Of a stretch of 64,000 nt of DNA, positions 42,974 through 54,243 are shown in pieces; within the stretch, counting starts at the first letter, position 1; each line of letters starts with the position of its first letter. The DNA lies in contig JBAOKB010000062.1 in the NCBI GenBank assembly GCA_037044905.1, positions 1-64,000 on the forward strand. The letters are read 5' to 3'. The DNA is from Hortaea werneckii. Taxonomy: Eukaryota; Ascomycota; Dothideomycetes; Mycosphaerellales; Teratosphaeriaceae. The position numbers and the translations under genes are program-made. The notes under the pieces were generated by a model. The model was not told where the DNA came from, made no database searches, and worked only from the letters and a program-made list of their open reading frames with translations.

Positions 42974-44114
42974 GCAGGGAACTTCGGTGTGAGGAAGACG
43001 GAATGTAGATCGGTCGAGGGAGATGCTTAGAGCGGATTGATGGCCGAGGTGTTGTAGGTTACTAGGTGCTATCGCTTTCAATCGGGAGTAGATTAGTGTA
43101 CGATGTAATCATGATTTAAGATTCAGATACGGCCATGGCAGTGCCTTTTTCCACTTTTCACCTTCCCCCATAACGTCGTGGATTGTTGTGATGTCTTGAC
43201 TGATCAACAACACAAGCATGTTGTCGTAGTCAGAGTCCATGCTGCGGCGTGAAGTCCACATCGATGAGTCGAACGCTGGATGGGTTACGGCGCTGCAAAG
43301 GGTGCAGCGACCGTTCAATTCAGTGATTGTCGACGATCAGCGTTCAGTTGGTCGAGGGAGGGTCAAGGCCTTGGTTCAGGTTCAGTTCAACGCTACGGTT
43401 CGGGGTTATGAGTAGGGCCGCCCATGATTAGTAGAGGAGGGTTTGGAGTACCTCGATTAATGATCAGTCGAATGGATCCACTGTATAGTAATGGATAGTC
43501 TCTCCGAGCGACCGAGCAGCCAGCTGTCAAGGGCTAGAGGTTGGTACTTGCCCTTTTAGTCTAAGTATTGCAGACCACGAAAGGATACCAGACTGGAGGA
43601 CTGTGATTTGTTCTAAGCCTAGCTGGTTCAGCGTTCAGTGAAGAGTGTATGTGAGTGAACCTTATGGAGTATGGCACTGTACTAAATCCTCGCTGTGACG
43701 TTTGCCCGGGCGGTGAGCCTCCCTTACTGCTGGATCTTGGTCGCCCGTTGAGCTCTTTGTGGATCATCATGTGGGTGCGGTAGTCTAAGCATGGGGACGA
43801 TCATGGAATATGGAAAACGGAGGAGAAAAGGCAACACAGTCCGGGCCGTCGGAGGTGTGGGGAGGCGATCTCCACCTCCGACTTCCAATTGCGTTTCTCA
43901 GCTTCTTCTATCAAGGAGACCACCGTGTTGACAAAATACATTTGAATGCAAGTATGGTAACTGTTCACATTCGAATGGCCATGCTATAGTCATCTCAGCC
44001 GGCCTATTGAACCATGGGATACACTGCCGTGCTCCATCGTCCACTGAGATATCGGTAATCAGGCCTGAGACCCGCCTTCAATTACGAGAAGCGAGAGGAT
44101 GGCTTTCTCGATAC
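42974..44114. other. Intergenic, nothing recognised
   Basis: 1.1 kb between the peroxidase end and the 3' end of the next minus-strand gene. Only short overlapping frames. Confidence 0.5.
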
Positions 44115-44765
44115 TCATGGCTCTTGGGACTCCTCCTTCTCCTTCGCCTTGTATGCCTCCTCCTCAGCCTCCGCCGCCGCAAGCCGCTCCGCCAACTCTC
44201 GCTTCTTCGGGAAAAGCTCATCGATCTGCCTGTCCACCGCGTCCACGAGCTCAGGATACGGCGTAGCAGCAGTCTTCAACTCTATCGCCTCCTCGGCCGT
44301 GTACTTCGACGTCGCCAGCCACCAAGCCACCTGGTGAACCATGACCCGCCAAGCCTTGCAGGTCCCGCGACGGTCATAGAAGCACTTGTGGACCACCAGC
44401 ATATCATCCGGCGTGACCTTGTTGTGAGAGAGATATCCCACGATGAATCCCGCGATGTGTGGCTGGCGGGGTTTGATGTCGAGGACCTCCGCAGCCTCAT
44501 AGATGGCCACCGCTTTTGCGAAGGGCTGGTCGTGGACTTTGATGTGCAGTGTCTGCGACTTCGGCTTCGTGCGGATGCGATCGAGCAGGAAGGTAAGAGC
44601 TGCTGGTGCTGCGCCTTGTAAAGTCACCGTATGCTTCGGTGAGTCTGGGAGTGAGCCGAGGAGACGGTCGAGGGTACCACTGTTGCCGCGTACGCGCTTT
44701 TGGTCCAAGGTCGTTAGTTTGCCATGTTGCGTTGGTGTACGTAGGTAGATGTCGACGATTGCCAT
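44115..44765 (-). CDS. Small orphan protein of the divergent pair, 216 aa
   Basis: ATG at 44765 (MAIVDIYLRTPTQHGKL). One exon. The N-terminal half contains DSPKHTVTLQGAAPAALTFLLDRIRT, which resembles the shape of a BTB-type strand-helix but is too weak to call. The middle is helical (DDMLVVHKCFYDRRGTCKAWRVMVHQVAWWLATSKY), and the C-terminus is a Glu/Lys/Ala-rich coiled coil (ELAERLAAAEAEEEAYKAKEKEE). The frame is open upstream to 44822 without ATG. It faces the gene at 45324 head to head and shares a similar size and layout, so they may be distant relatives. Confidence 0.65.
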   Translation of the reverse strand: MAIVDIYLRTPTQHGKLTTLDQKRVRGNSGTLDRLLGSLPDSPKHTVTLQGAAPAALTFLLDRIRTKPKSQTLHIKVHDQPFAKAVAIYEAAEVLDIKPRQPHIAGFIVGYLSHNKVTPDDMLVVHKCFYDRRGTCKAWRVMVHQVAWWLATSKYTAEEAIELKTAATPYPELVDAVDRQIDELFPKKRELAERLAAAEAEEEAYKAKEKEESQEP

Positions 44766-45323
44766 AGCGCAAGGGTTAAGTTGTTTGTGTTCCGGTAGGT
44801 GATATAGGTAAGTGTTATCCAATTGTTATACTGAGAGTTGCTGATTGCAAGTAGCAGGGCGTGTGTAGCCTCTTATACCTTACTCGCTGCTGCCTGTTCT
44901 TTTATCTTTGATGCAGGATGTTTCTTGCAGGCTCCGGAAATTCACTCTGTTTGTTAATCGAACAATAGCGCCGTGCAGCTGATTGCACCGTGCGCTTCCA
45001 GAGGACAAAGCCGTTATTCACGTTCATGTGAACTCGCACAGTAGGAAAACTTGGACCAATCAAGTCTGCAGAAGGTGGTAGAAACGGCGTCAAGTGCATG
45101 TGAATGCTAAGATTTAAGCAAAAGATCTCGTGAGAATCGAGGAGTCACAAAACTGGAATCGCTTGACTTAACAAGTCAACTGACACTTCGCCTGCACACT
45201 TCGAAAGTAGTCAACATTCCCTTCCTCCGCGTCGACACTCATCCATTCGCAAACATCACGAACCCAGTTTCAAAACCATCACACATCAACCATCCACATC
45301 TATCTTCTCAATTGAGTTCAAGC
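44766..45323. promoter_or_regulatory. Shared upstream region of two divergent small genes
   Basis: 558 bp separate the start codons of the minus-strand gene (44765) and plus-strand gene (45324). Near 45215-45300 the plus-strand side is C/A-rich and pyrimidine-rich, as before many fungal start sites. No specific binding motif can be named. Confidence 0.4.
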
Positions 45324-45989
45324 ATGTCTACATACGTGGCCGTCTTCTTCATCGACGACGATGGCACCACCAAGATCGTCGCACCCCAGCTCAACAAAAA
45401 GAAACTCCTGCACTTCTCCGGGCTCGCCGCCAAACAACTAGCCAAGGGAGGCCCGCACGACAAACGCAACAAGCACGCCCTCACCCTCCCTCGCGGCGCC
45501 GTCGAAAGCACGGCAGCCGCACGCATCACGACCTGGATCGCGAGCAACTCCCTCATCGCGCCCAACCAGATGACTCTGGAGAACACCGACATCACGACCT
45601 TCGAGCACCTGGTCTACACCCTCGCCGCATGCAACGCCTTCACGATCCCGCGCTACCTTCGCGGGGACGGCCTGCGTGATGCGCTGTACGAGTATCTCCA
45701 CCAAGGCGCCATCTCGCTCTCGGAGTTCGCTATGCTGGTTGAGGTCCTGCCGTGGGACTTGAGCATCATCAATACGGCGATGCACTGTATCATGTACGGG
45801 GTATGTCGAGGCCCGAGATCCACGCCCCCAGAGTATGACCTGATCGTGGCTTATGCGAAGGGTGTGGGTCTTTGGGGGGACAGGAAGGGGCAGAGGGGAA
45901 TGAGGAGTATCGGGAATGAGATCGGGATGAAGATGCGTCAGGGAAATGCGGAGGGTACGGGGGCTACGCCGGCCTCTACGGCGGCTTGA
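45324..45989 (+). CDS. Small orphan protein of the divergent pair, 221 aa
   Basis: ATG at 45324 (MSTYVAVFFIDDDG). One exon, C-rich third positions. It contains KHALTLPRGAVESTAAARITTWIASNS, arranged like KHTVTLQGAAPAALTFLLDRIRT in its neighbour, and a helical part (FEHLVYTLAACNAFTIPRYLRGDGLRDALYEYL). No known domain. The C-terminus is Gly/Thr-rich and probably disordered. Confidence 0.65.
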   Translation: MSTYVAVFFIDDDGTTKIVAPQLNKKKLLHFSGLAAKQLAKGGPHDKRNKHALTLPRGAVESTAAARITTWIASNSLIAPNQMTLENTDITTFEHLVYTLAACNAFTIPRYLRGDGLRDALYEYLHQGAISLSEFAMLVEVLPWDLSIINTAMHCIMYGVCRGPRSTPPEYDLIVAYAKGVGLWGDRKGQRGMRSIGNEIGMKMRQGNAEGTGATPASTAA

Positions 45990-46570
45990 ATGCAAGTGCT
46001 GGATTGTGAGATGAGAGATGGAAGAGGTAGGAGTCTAAATAGATGCTCGGGATCACGGACACGCAGTGGCGTGAACTTTCCCATTCGGTGACGATTGGTC
46101 ATTGCTGCGGCGTGCTGCATGTAACTTCAGTGTCTTTAGCTGTATAAGAGACAAGTGCTTTCATGGTTACCGTTGGAATTTGATTCTCTCTGCCGTCGAG
46201 ATGTTTGAAGGATACAGGGTGATATACTAGAGCATCAAGTCTTCGAGCTAGCACAGGGGGCTGAGCCTTGAAGAAAGTGTGCCTGTTTCGGCGTATGTCT
46301 TCCTCCACTTTTGCCACTGAGCTCGACGACAAAAGGCGAAATCGATACCAGAGAGATTGAGATAGCAGAGAGATCCGATTGCGCACAGCCAAATGCAGGT
46401 ACTCTCGAGGCTTCTCATTAAAGTGTACGCAGAAGCCTGAACCCAGCCGAAGGAGATCACAGTCCTTAACAGGCTCATGAATTTGAAGGTTCGTAGCAAA
46501 GCTCTGCAACTAGCGACCCATTGCATGGCCAGGATCTGAATACGAATTACATCACTCACGTCGAACAGAC
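45990..46570. other. Intergenic between convergent genes
   Basis: About 580 bp. Overlapping minus-strand frames at 46099-46559 carry no motif. Confidence 0.5.
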
Positions 46571-48419
46571 CTAAGCCTTCCCAAACGAACGCACATCCTC
46601 CGTTCGATCCACATCCTCCACCGCCTTACCAAGCCCGCCATGCTGCGCAGCCACACCGACATCCTCGATATCGCCAAAACTAGCCACACCGAAGAGCTCA
46701 TCCATCCGCTCAAGCGAGACGCCTTTGGTCTCAGGCACGAAGAACCACGCAATGACCACCATACAAGCGCAAAAGCAGCCGAAGATGAAATAGGTACCGT
46801 AACCGTGGGAGCCGACGGTCTTGAGCATGACTGGGACGGCGCGAGCGACGACGAAGTTGAAGAGCCTGGATCAAGTCAGCCACCAGAGCGAGGCGGGAAG
46901 GGCGGTGTAGGACATACCATTGAGTAGCAGCAGCAAGCGAGACATTCAGTCCGCGGAGACGAGACGTCGGGATCTCGGAGACGTAGATCCAGCATACGGG
47001 GCCCCAGCCGAACTGGAAAGCAGCTGCAAACAGATAAACCGCAACGAGGGCGACGTAGCCGGCTCCGCCGATGGCAGCGCCGTCCTTGGGCGGACTGAAG
47101 CGGACGTAGAAGCCGAGGTAGAACATCATGATTGCCATGACGGCTCCGGTCCAGATGAAGGACAGTTTGCGGCCGAGGGTGTCGACGAGGAAGATGAGGA
47201 AGAGGAGACAGGAGACCATCTTCACGATGCCGTAGACGCCCGTGGCGAGGAGGGAGTTGGAGTTGCCGGTGATGCCGAGGTTGGTGAAGATTTTGGGGGC
47301 CTGGTGGAGATTGCGTTAGCATAACAAGACAGGTTTGAGGTATTGCGTGATCAGGTCTTACATAGTAGTTGATAGCGTTGGTGCCGGTCATCTGCTGACA
47401 GATCATGAGTCCGATGGAGAGCAAGGCTCGCTTGCGATTACCCGGTACTGTCCACATTTCCTTGACGATGGGCCAGAAGCCTTTGCCACCGCTCACACTA
47501 CTCAGCTCTTCTTCCAGCTGACGTCGCATCTCCATCATTTCGCCTTGTACGTATGGATGGTCGGCTGGGAGTTTGCGGATGTAGCTCAGGATCTCGCTGC
47601 TCTTTTCCCACTTGTCCTTCCGGGCTAACCATCGAGGAGATTCGTTGCAGAGCAGCATACCGCTGAAGAGGAGGACTGCCGGTAGACATTGCATGGCCAA
47701 GGGTACTTGCCAGGTCGCATTGCCGTTGATGTGAAGGAGTGATCCGTAGTTGATCCAGCTGAAGCAAGGGTTAGTAACTACACTGTGATTTACCTTCGTC
47801 TCCGTGGAATGGCTAACTCACAAAGCAACCATAGCGCCCATCGTCTCAAAAAGCTGGTACAGTCCCGTAAGCATACCCCGAGTCGCCCTGGGTGCGTTCT
47901 CGGAGATATAGGTCGGAGTCAACATCGTAGCGCCACCCAGGCCAAGACCTTCAATGAAACGGCCAGCGTACAGACATCCCAGATTTCCCGAAGAAGCGGC
48001 TTGCATCATCCCACCAATGCCGGCGAAGAAAGCAGCAACCAGCAAGCCGGGTTTGCGACCCCATTGATCAGAAAGCGGATTCGCGAGGAGTGCTCCGAAG
48101 AAGGCGCCTCCTTGCATGACGGATACGATATTCGCAGAGAGATTGGCTTGAGCTTCGTCGTTACCGGAAAGTCCATATGTACTGTCGCACTCTATCAGCA
48201 ACTGACAGGATTGTAAATTGGCAGCGTTCGGACTTACTCTTTGAACGAGGGCAACTCAATGACTCCACCAATGATACCGATATCCATGCCGAACAGCGTG
48301 CCGCCGAAACATGATGCGCAGGCGAGGAAGAGGACATGCCAGTTGTAGATCTCCGGCGGATCGATCTTCATGGCATCGTTGCGGACGAGCCGGTTGAGGA
48401 TCCTGATCCCTAGACCCAT
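46571..48419 (-). CDS. MFS sugar/quinate-type permease, five exons
   Basis: Exons 48419-48238, 48181-47822, 47758-47362, 47300-46918 and 46865-46571 join in frame to 538 aa; introns are 52-63 nt. It has the sugar-porter pattern: CFGGTLFGMDIGIIGG in helix 1, DQWGRKPG between helices 2 and 3, YAGRFIEGLGLG in helix 4, YISENAPRATRG, NESPRWLARK before the central loop, QQMTGTNAINYY in helix 7, DTLGRK, the GPVCWIYVSEIPTSRLRG block, and PETKGVSLERMDELFG after helix 12. The last motif and the overall pattern are typical of the quinate permease branch (QutD-like). Substrate remains a guess. The gene lies 1.2 kb from a zinc alcohol dehydrogenase on the same strand. Confidence 0.9.
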
Positions 48420-49646
48420 ACTGCCGGTCGAGAGATTCGAAACTCGCCAAGGTTGCTGGAGTTGATGATGGTGAAGGAAGACAATCTATCTGTAGAAAGA
48501 CGAAGCAGATCATTGATGAACCATGTCAACGTTAACATATCTTTCCCCACGCCCACCCCCATTCGGCATCCCCATATCCCACCACAACCATCCTCCAAGC
48601 TTGAACAAGACATTAGCCGAAAAGGCTTCGACGTTATAAGCAGCAGGTACCGCAGCAAAGCTATTCGCGGAAACGAAATAATGCGGCGTTGGGGGTCGCA
48701 AGCAACTCCACTTTGACCATCATGCGCACGGTTGGGGACTCCATGGGGGCCGAAATGCCATACAATGGGTGATCTGCATCCTGCATCGTGCAGGCCCCTT
48801 CTCCCGGCTAAAATCATGAGGGTTCCTGATATGGCAGTTGTGGAAGGCAATGTCGCAGCCGGGGATGCGTGGACGTCGGGCGGCCGGAGGGCGTACGAGG
48901 TGCTTCGGGTAGGGCGTGACCGGGAATATGGAACGATGGGGACAGTGAAAGTGAAATTGTTATTCTACTATCAGATGCTGAACTGGAGTGGGAGTGTTTC
49001 GAAGTGAGAGCCGGCGAGATGAGATGCGGAGACCAAGTCTCGGGGGAAGAAATGCCGAGACGGGCGGGAAAGGCAGATCAAAGCTTGGTCTCGGTACTTC
49101 GTCCTGGCCTAACAACCGGTAAAATGGGTGACATATATTGATGTCAGTCCTTGCGGTGTCTTCAACAGCATTCTGCTTGCTGTACGTGCATGTTGGTGTC
49201 TGCAGTCTTGTCTGGAATTCCGAATACTTCACACTGCGTCTACGGTCTGAATGAGATGACGGGGCTCGCGCAGATATAGAGAGGGATCAGTAATTGTATA
49301 TAGCGTTGCGACATGTATCACAGGCTCCAGTATCACCGGATGCCATGCTTCCTCACATATAATTCCCGTCACGGCCAGCCGAGGCTGTGTTCATGGCTTT
49401 CATGCTCTTTCAGAAACCAGCTCAGTCACCCGCCAGACCGCTCACCATCCTGTGCGCACGGCTACCTCTCAAGGAACGCTGTAGTTCATGCTATGGTTCA
49501 AGGCACATGACGAAGATTCACATCAACAGCGCAGATGCGCAGGCGCTAGCATCGTTCGTGAAGTCCTGCGGGTGCAAAGTACCGATGACGGCCTGGCAGT
49601 TGGCAAGTAGGGTATAGATATGTAAATGTACATCCAAAGCGCCGTC
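48420..49646. other. Intergenic, nothing recognised
   Basis: 1.2 kb containing the MFS promoter and the 3' flank of the dehydrogenase. Only short frames. Confidence 0.5.
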
Positions 49647-50832
49647 TTAAACAGCGGCTTGAACTTCCTTCCCGGCGTCCTTTGCATCCATTTTGAACAC
49701 GATCTTGTGGACCTGCGGCAAAAATCAGCTGATTTGCCACACATGTAGAAACCAGTACTGCTAGACAGCAAAGCGGAGAGAGCAAGAACCGACTTACCTT
49801 CCTCGCCTCAAAGTCCCTATAAGCCTGTGGCGCCTCCTCCAGACTCTTCGTAACGCCGCAAAGGAACGCCACCTGCTTCTGCACCTGGACCAGCATCTCC
49901 AGCGCATCTTCGAAGATACTTCGCACGGGACAACGACCGAAAGCCATGGTGATATTCTTGCTGTACGCCGCCGGACCGTTGAGTGGCAGCTCCTCGGTAT
50001 GGACGCCGATCGAGCTGATCTGGCCCCAGGGTCGTGTGAGGTCGAAGCACAGCTGGAAAGCATCGGCGTGGCCGACGACCTCCATGACGACGTCCGCGCC
50101 ACGGCCCTCGGTAACGGATTTGATCTTCGAGACGGGATCGTCGTTCAGGTTGATCGGCTTGGCGCCCAACTTTGCCGCCTGCTCGAGCCGCTCGGGCACA
50201 GAATCGATGGCGTAGACGGTATCCACCATTTTCAGCGCACACGCGATGGCGCAGATGCCGACGGGACCACACCCGACAACCACGGCAGTATACTCCTTCC
50301 TGTCCCTCGCATTGAGATTCTTCAAGAACCGCGAGGCGGCGAAGTAGCCCGTGGGGAAGATATCCGCCATGAGGACCAACATCTCCTCGGGGATCCCCTT
50401 GGGCGTATGGACAAAGCTGGTCTCGGCCAGCGGACAGCGCACATACTCGGCCTGACCGCCATTGATGGCATTATCCGGGGCACTGTTCCCAAACAGCTCG
50501 TTCTTCGCGCAGCGGGACGACTGGCCGCGGACGCAGTAGAAGCACTCCCCGCACGCCGTGGTGAAGGGCACCACGACCTTGTCCCCGATGTTGAAGCTCT
50601 TCACCGCGTCCCCCTTCTCCACCACCTCGCCGACGAATTCGTGCCCGCAGATGAAGTCCGGCGGGCACTGGATGTGGCCGCGGTAGAAGTGCAGGTCGCT
50701 GCCGCACAGCGCGGCGGAGGTGACTTTGAGGATGGCGTCGGTGGGGTGTTGGAGGGTGGGGGTCGGCCGGTCTTCGACGGCGACTTCGTATTCTTTCTTG
50801 AGCACGACGGCTCGCATTGAGGTGGGCGACAT
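49647..50832 (-). CDS. Zinc-dependent alcohol dehydrogenase (MDR family)
   Basis: Exons 50832-49798 and 49712-49647 (intron 85 nt, GTAAGT...GCCGCAG, phase 0) give 366 aa. Zinc ligands are visible: catalytic Cys43 (CGSD) and His64-Glu65 (GHEFVGE), and the structural-zinc cysteines C94, C97, C100, C108 (CGECFYCVRGQSSRC). The NAD-binding fold starts at VVVGCGPVGICA. The protein ends EVQAAV. This subgroup of medium-chain dehydrogenases oxidises polyols, glutathione adducts or other alcohols; which one cannot be read here. A single-exon reading would end in junk after EARK, so the spliced C-terminus is preferred. Confidence 0.92.
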
Positions 50833-52884
50833 AGCGGGGCGGTAGAGTTTCAGGCGGGGAGGTGCGCGGGACGGGATATGACCATCAAGGTCCGGTATTC
50901 AGCTTCGATCGAAAGAATCAAGTTGTATGCTCCGTCGAGTGAATATAGCAGTTCCTCTCCCTTTCTCTTACTATGACTGTCTCTCTCTCTCTGTCCAAGC
51001 CATCCCAAGCCCATCTACCCCGCTGAAAATTTCACCGATATCGCCGTATCTCGGCAACGTTGGTGAAGTCCAGAATTTTGGAGGCATTCTGTTACCCTAT
51101 AGTGTCGGCTATCAACGGAGAGTCCAGCAGCTGGTGAGTTGGATTATTTGTAACGAGTCTTTACCTGCTGCGGGAAGGGTGAAACGGGGGTTGGTCTGCG
51201 GACATGCTGTATGCCGGGATTGATACAATCGCATGTATGCCTATGATATTGATATAATAAATACCACTATACAAAGATCATGTTCGCAGCATATTGCTGT
51301 ACTACTTGTAATGCAGTGACCTTAGTCTGTACATATCATGGATGTCGTTGGTGTAGGACCATCCCACCTCGCGAATCATCATCTCCGACGACTTCGGCTT
51401 TTCGACCCCCGCAGCACGGCGAAGCTTGATCAGGGTCCATTGCACGGAGATGAGTCGGAGATAGCAGAGTAAGAATTGGAGACGTCCCTCTTGCCACTCC
51501 ATCGAACAACCAGATGCGATCGATGCGGATGTGATACAAGGCTATAGTCTGAATTCGATGGAAGAAAAAGGAAAATTCGTTTCTGCTTGAGATTGGCGGA
51601 CCACGGGTGGGTATGCATTTTCTCACCCTCAATTGGAACGATTGCTGGACAAAGATCCCGCGTGGCTTTCATGGTTTGATCTCGAACTCAATGGTAGTCA
51701 TGAAGAGTTACAGAGGCTGACACTCCTCTTTTCTTGTTAGAACTGCAAGATTGCTTAGACGCCTGATATTGTCCATAAGATTACAACGTCTGTATGGACA
51801 AAGGATCAATAAGCTCACGTGGGGAAGCAACAGGATGTCTCGTACCGCCACCTGGTCTTCTGTCACGGTGTCCTCGCAGTTGCAACAATTGTTGGTACAG
51901 AAGTAGGTCGCCCACTGCACCTGACGGCCTAGTAAAATTTTGTCAAGTTGATGAGAATTGGGGATAATAGTACTTGAGACGCAGAGAGCGACGATAGAGT
52001 TGCTTCATCCAACCCATGCGTTCTTGAGAGGTGGGTTGGGTTGAGATGCTCCCTGCTCATCAGTCGTTGCTCCATCAGTGCCTTAGTCACTCGTATTAGG
52101 CGAACGGACGTTGGGTTATTGAAGCAGAGCCGAGGCGGCGCGATACACAGCGTTCGAACGCGGCATACATAACAGTAGCGACATGAGGTGTGATTTGTTG
52201 CATGGTATAGTGCTGTTGTATTTCACATGATGTTGTACGAAGAAAAGCAAGGTCTGACAGCACTCCAGCCGAAGGATGGAATCTTTTGCTCCGCATTAAG
52301 GTATTGGGGCCAAAATGTCCCGCTATCACCACTGATTGCGTGTCTTGCAAGGGCGATGTTGGCGTCGATGAGCATTAGCAGCAGTCGATCACTTCGAACG
52401 AATCCGGCAATGTCGTAATACGTCGGCTTGTTGGTACTCTGCTTGGAAGCCATGGAAACCCCAAAAAAGGAACATGCATGGATCTGCCGACCTAGAATCA
52501 ATACGTTCCCGTTTGAACCTACGTAGGACTTCCGACATACTCGTTCGGACGCGGTGGAAAGGAGAATGCAGCAGAGTGTTGTAAGTCATGTCCTGTGGAT
52601 TACATTCTCGTATGACAGTTGGGTAACAAAGTCGTGTTGCAGACCCAACGCCGAGTACGAAGAGCACCGAATGGCCAATGTGCATTTACATCTCTGTGCA
52701 GACCTTTTGTCAAAGCTCGACGTCATCCGATGGGTTTAATGCGTCTCGCGTGAAACTTAGTTACGCGAAGCTGCTTGTTGACACCCACGCTCTTCCACCC
52801 CTCAAACTCCAACCTTAAAACTTCTGTTCGACGCCTCGTCCTTCGCTCACACACCCGTTCTTACAGCATAAACGAGGGCTCATC
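50833..52884. other. Intergenic, 2 kb, nothing recognised
   Basis: Between the divergent dehydrogenase (minus) and the Cys-rich orphan (plus). Many short frames, none with a motif. Confidence 0.5.
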
Positions 52885-54243
52885 ATGCGTCAACCGAGTC
52901 ACACGGAAGACTCGGACACGCTCACCCGCATCCTCTTTGAGCGATACACTCTGAGCCAAGCAGATGTCGCAAGGGTGTGGAATCACGTCGTCAAATTGAC
53001 TTGGACACAGTCATCAGAAGACAAGGCGGCGCACATGCTGTACAACAGACACATCAAGGGGTACGGCGCATCTGTGAAGAAAAAAGCAATACACGCAGCT
53101 ATCTACGACAGAGACAACCCGAGCAAAGATGAATTGGAGGAGAGAGAACTCAACCGAGCTCGGATCGCTCGAGACGCTGAGGATGCTATGGCGATTTTGG
53201 GCATTGTCATTCAGGCGAGACCTGCATCTCATGAACGCGACACTACCAATACCGGTACAAAGCGGAAGCGTAACGAAGAGCAAAGCGTTCCAGCCGAAGC
53301 CCAGCAACATGATGCAGACGTACTGGATGCACAGGAAGCAAACACTTCCAAGCGCCACGCAGTTGACCGTGAGGATCTCGTCAAAGACATCACGGCTGCG
53401 TACAAAGATCGAACTGCGTGGATTGACAAAGCTGCAGAATTCAGTCTCACTCAACAAAGGTCAGCGCCAGCTTTGAGCAAACATACAAGTGGCTATATTA
53501 ATTCCATCAGAAGACCTTCCTCCAACCAGATCTCCACTACACATTCTCCTCAGACTTCCATCGCCATGGATCAAGCAAGTGACGCAGGGCCCAGCCGCGT
53601 GCAGCAGGCGAAGTCACATGCTTTGCAAGCCGAAAGCGAAATCTCTGACCGGCTTCATTTCACGACACGCCAGGACCGCCTGGACATGGTCCACGCGCAC
53701 CACCTACAGTTGAGCGACGGCCACACCTTCTTCGACGGACCGCACGTCATCCCCCACAACCACCCGATCTACCTCCTCGGCGGCAAAGCCCTGCGCGTCG
53801 TCTTCGGCGAGGGAGACAAGACCGGACTCTACGACGTCATGATGTGTCGCTTCGAGCTTTGCTCCTACTGCCAGCACTTCATCCAAAACAAACCGGGCGA
53901 GCCGCCGACGACGCAAGAGACGAACAACTTGCAAGCGGGAGCCGACATTCTGCACGGCCGTCCCTTCGTCCACACCACCGATTGCGAGAACATCAGCCAG
54001 CGGCCGAACTACTCCGAGCTGCAGTTCCAAGGCACGAGGAAGGATGTACTGGAGGGCTTCCCGCGCCTGCGCGATCCCAACCTGCCGAAGAGTGTGGTCT
54101 CGTTCAAGGTGGGGAGGAATGGGTGGAAGAAGGTGGAGGCCGAGATGTGCGGGCAGTGTGCTCATTGTCCTAAGAAGGAGTATCGGGCTACTTCCAGGTA
54201 TGGGCCGGGGTTTTATGAGAGTTTTGGGCGTCCCAATCGTTAG
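52885..54243 (+). CDS. Cys-rich orphan protein, 452 aa
   Basis: One exon from ATG 52885 (MRQPSHTEDSDTLTRIL). The N-terminal third is helical and charged, with EDKAAHMLYNRHIKGYG; the middle is disordered and holds a basic patch (TKRKRNEEQ). The last 170 residues are more ordered and contain two clusters that could bind metal: CRFELCSYCQHF and MCGQCAHCPKK, with further His residues (HAHHLQL, HNHPIYLLGG). Third positions in this part are strongly C/G, unlike the A/T-richer N-terminal part, which looks like a compositional break within the gene. No known family recognised. Confidence 0.65.
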   Translation: MRQPSHTEDSDTLTRILFERYTLSQADVARVWNHVVKLTWTQSSEDKAAHMLYNRHIKGYGASVKKKAIHAAIYDRDNPSKDELEERELNRARIARDAEDAMAILGIVIQARPASHERDTTNTGTKRKRNEEQSVPAEAQQHDADVLDAQEANTSKRHAVDREDLVKDITAAYKDRTAWIDKAAEFSLTQQRSAPALSKHTSGYINSIRRPSSNQISTTHSPQTSIAMDQASDAGPSRVQQAKSHALQAESEISDRLHFTTRQDRLDMVHAHHLQLSDGHTFFDGPHVIPHNHPIYLLGGKALRVVFGEGDKTGLYDVMMCRFELCSYCQHFIQNKPGEPPTTQETNNLQAGADILHGRPFVHTTDCENISQRPNYSELQFQGTRKDVLEGFPRLRDPNLPKSVVSFKVGRNGWKKVEAEMCGQCAHCPKKEYRATSRYGPGFYESFGRPNR

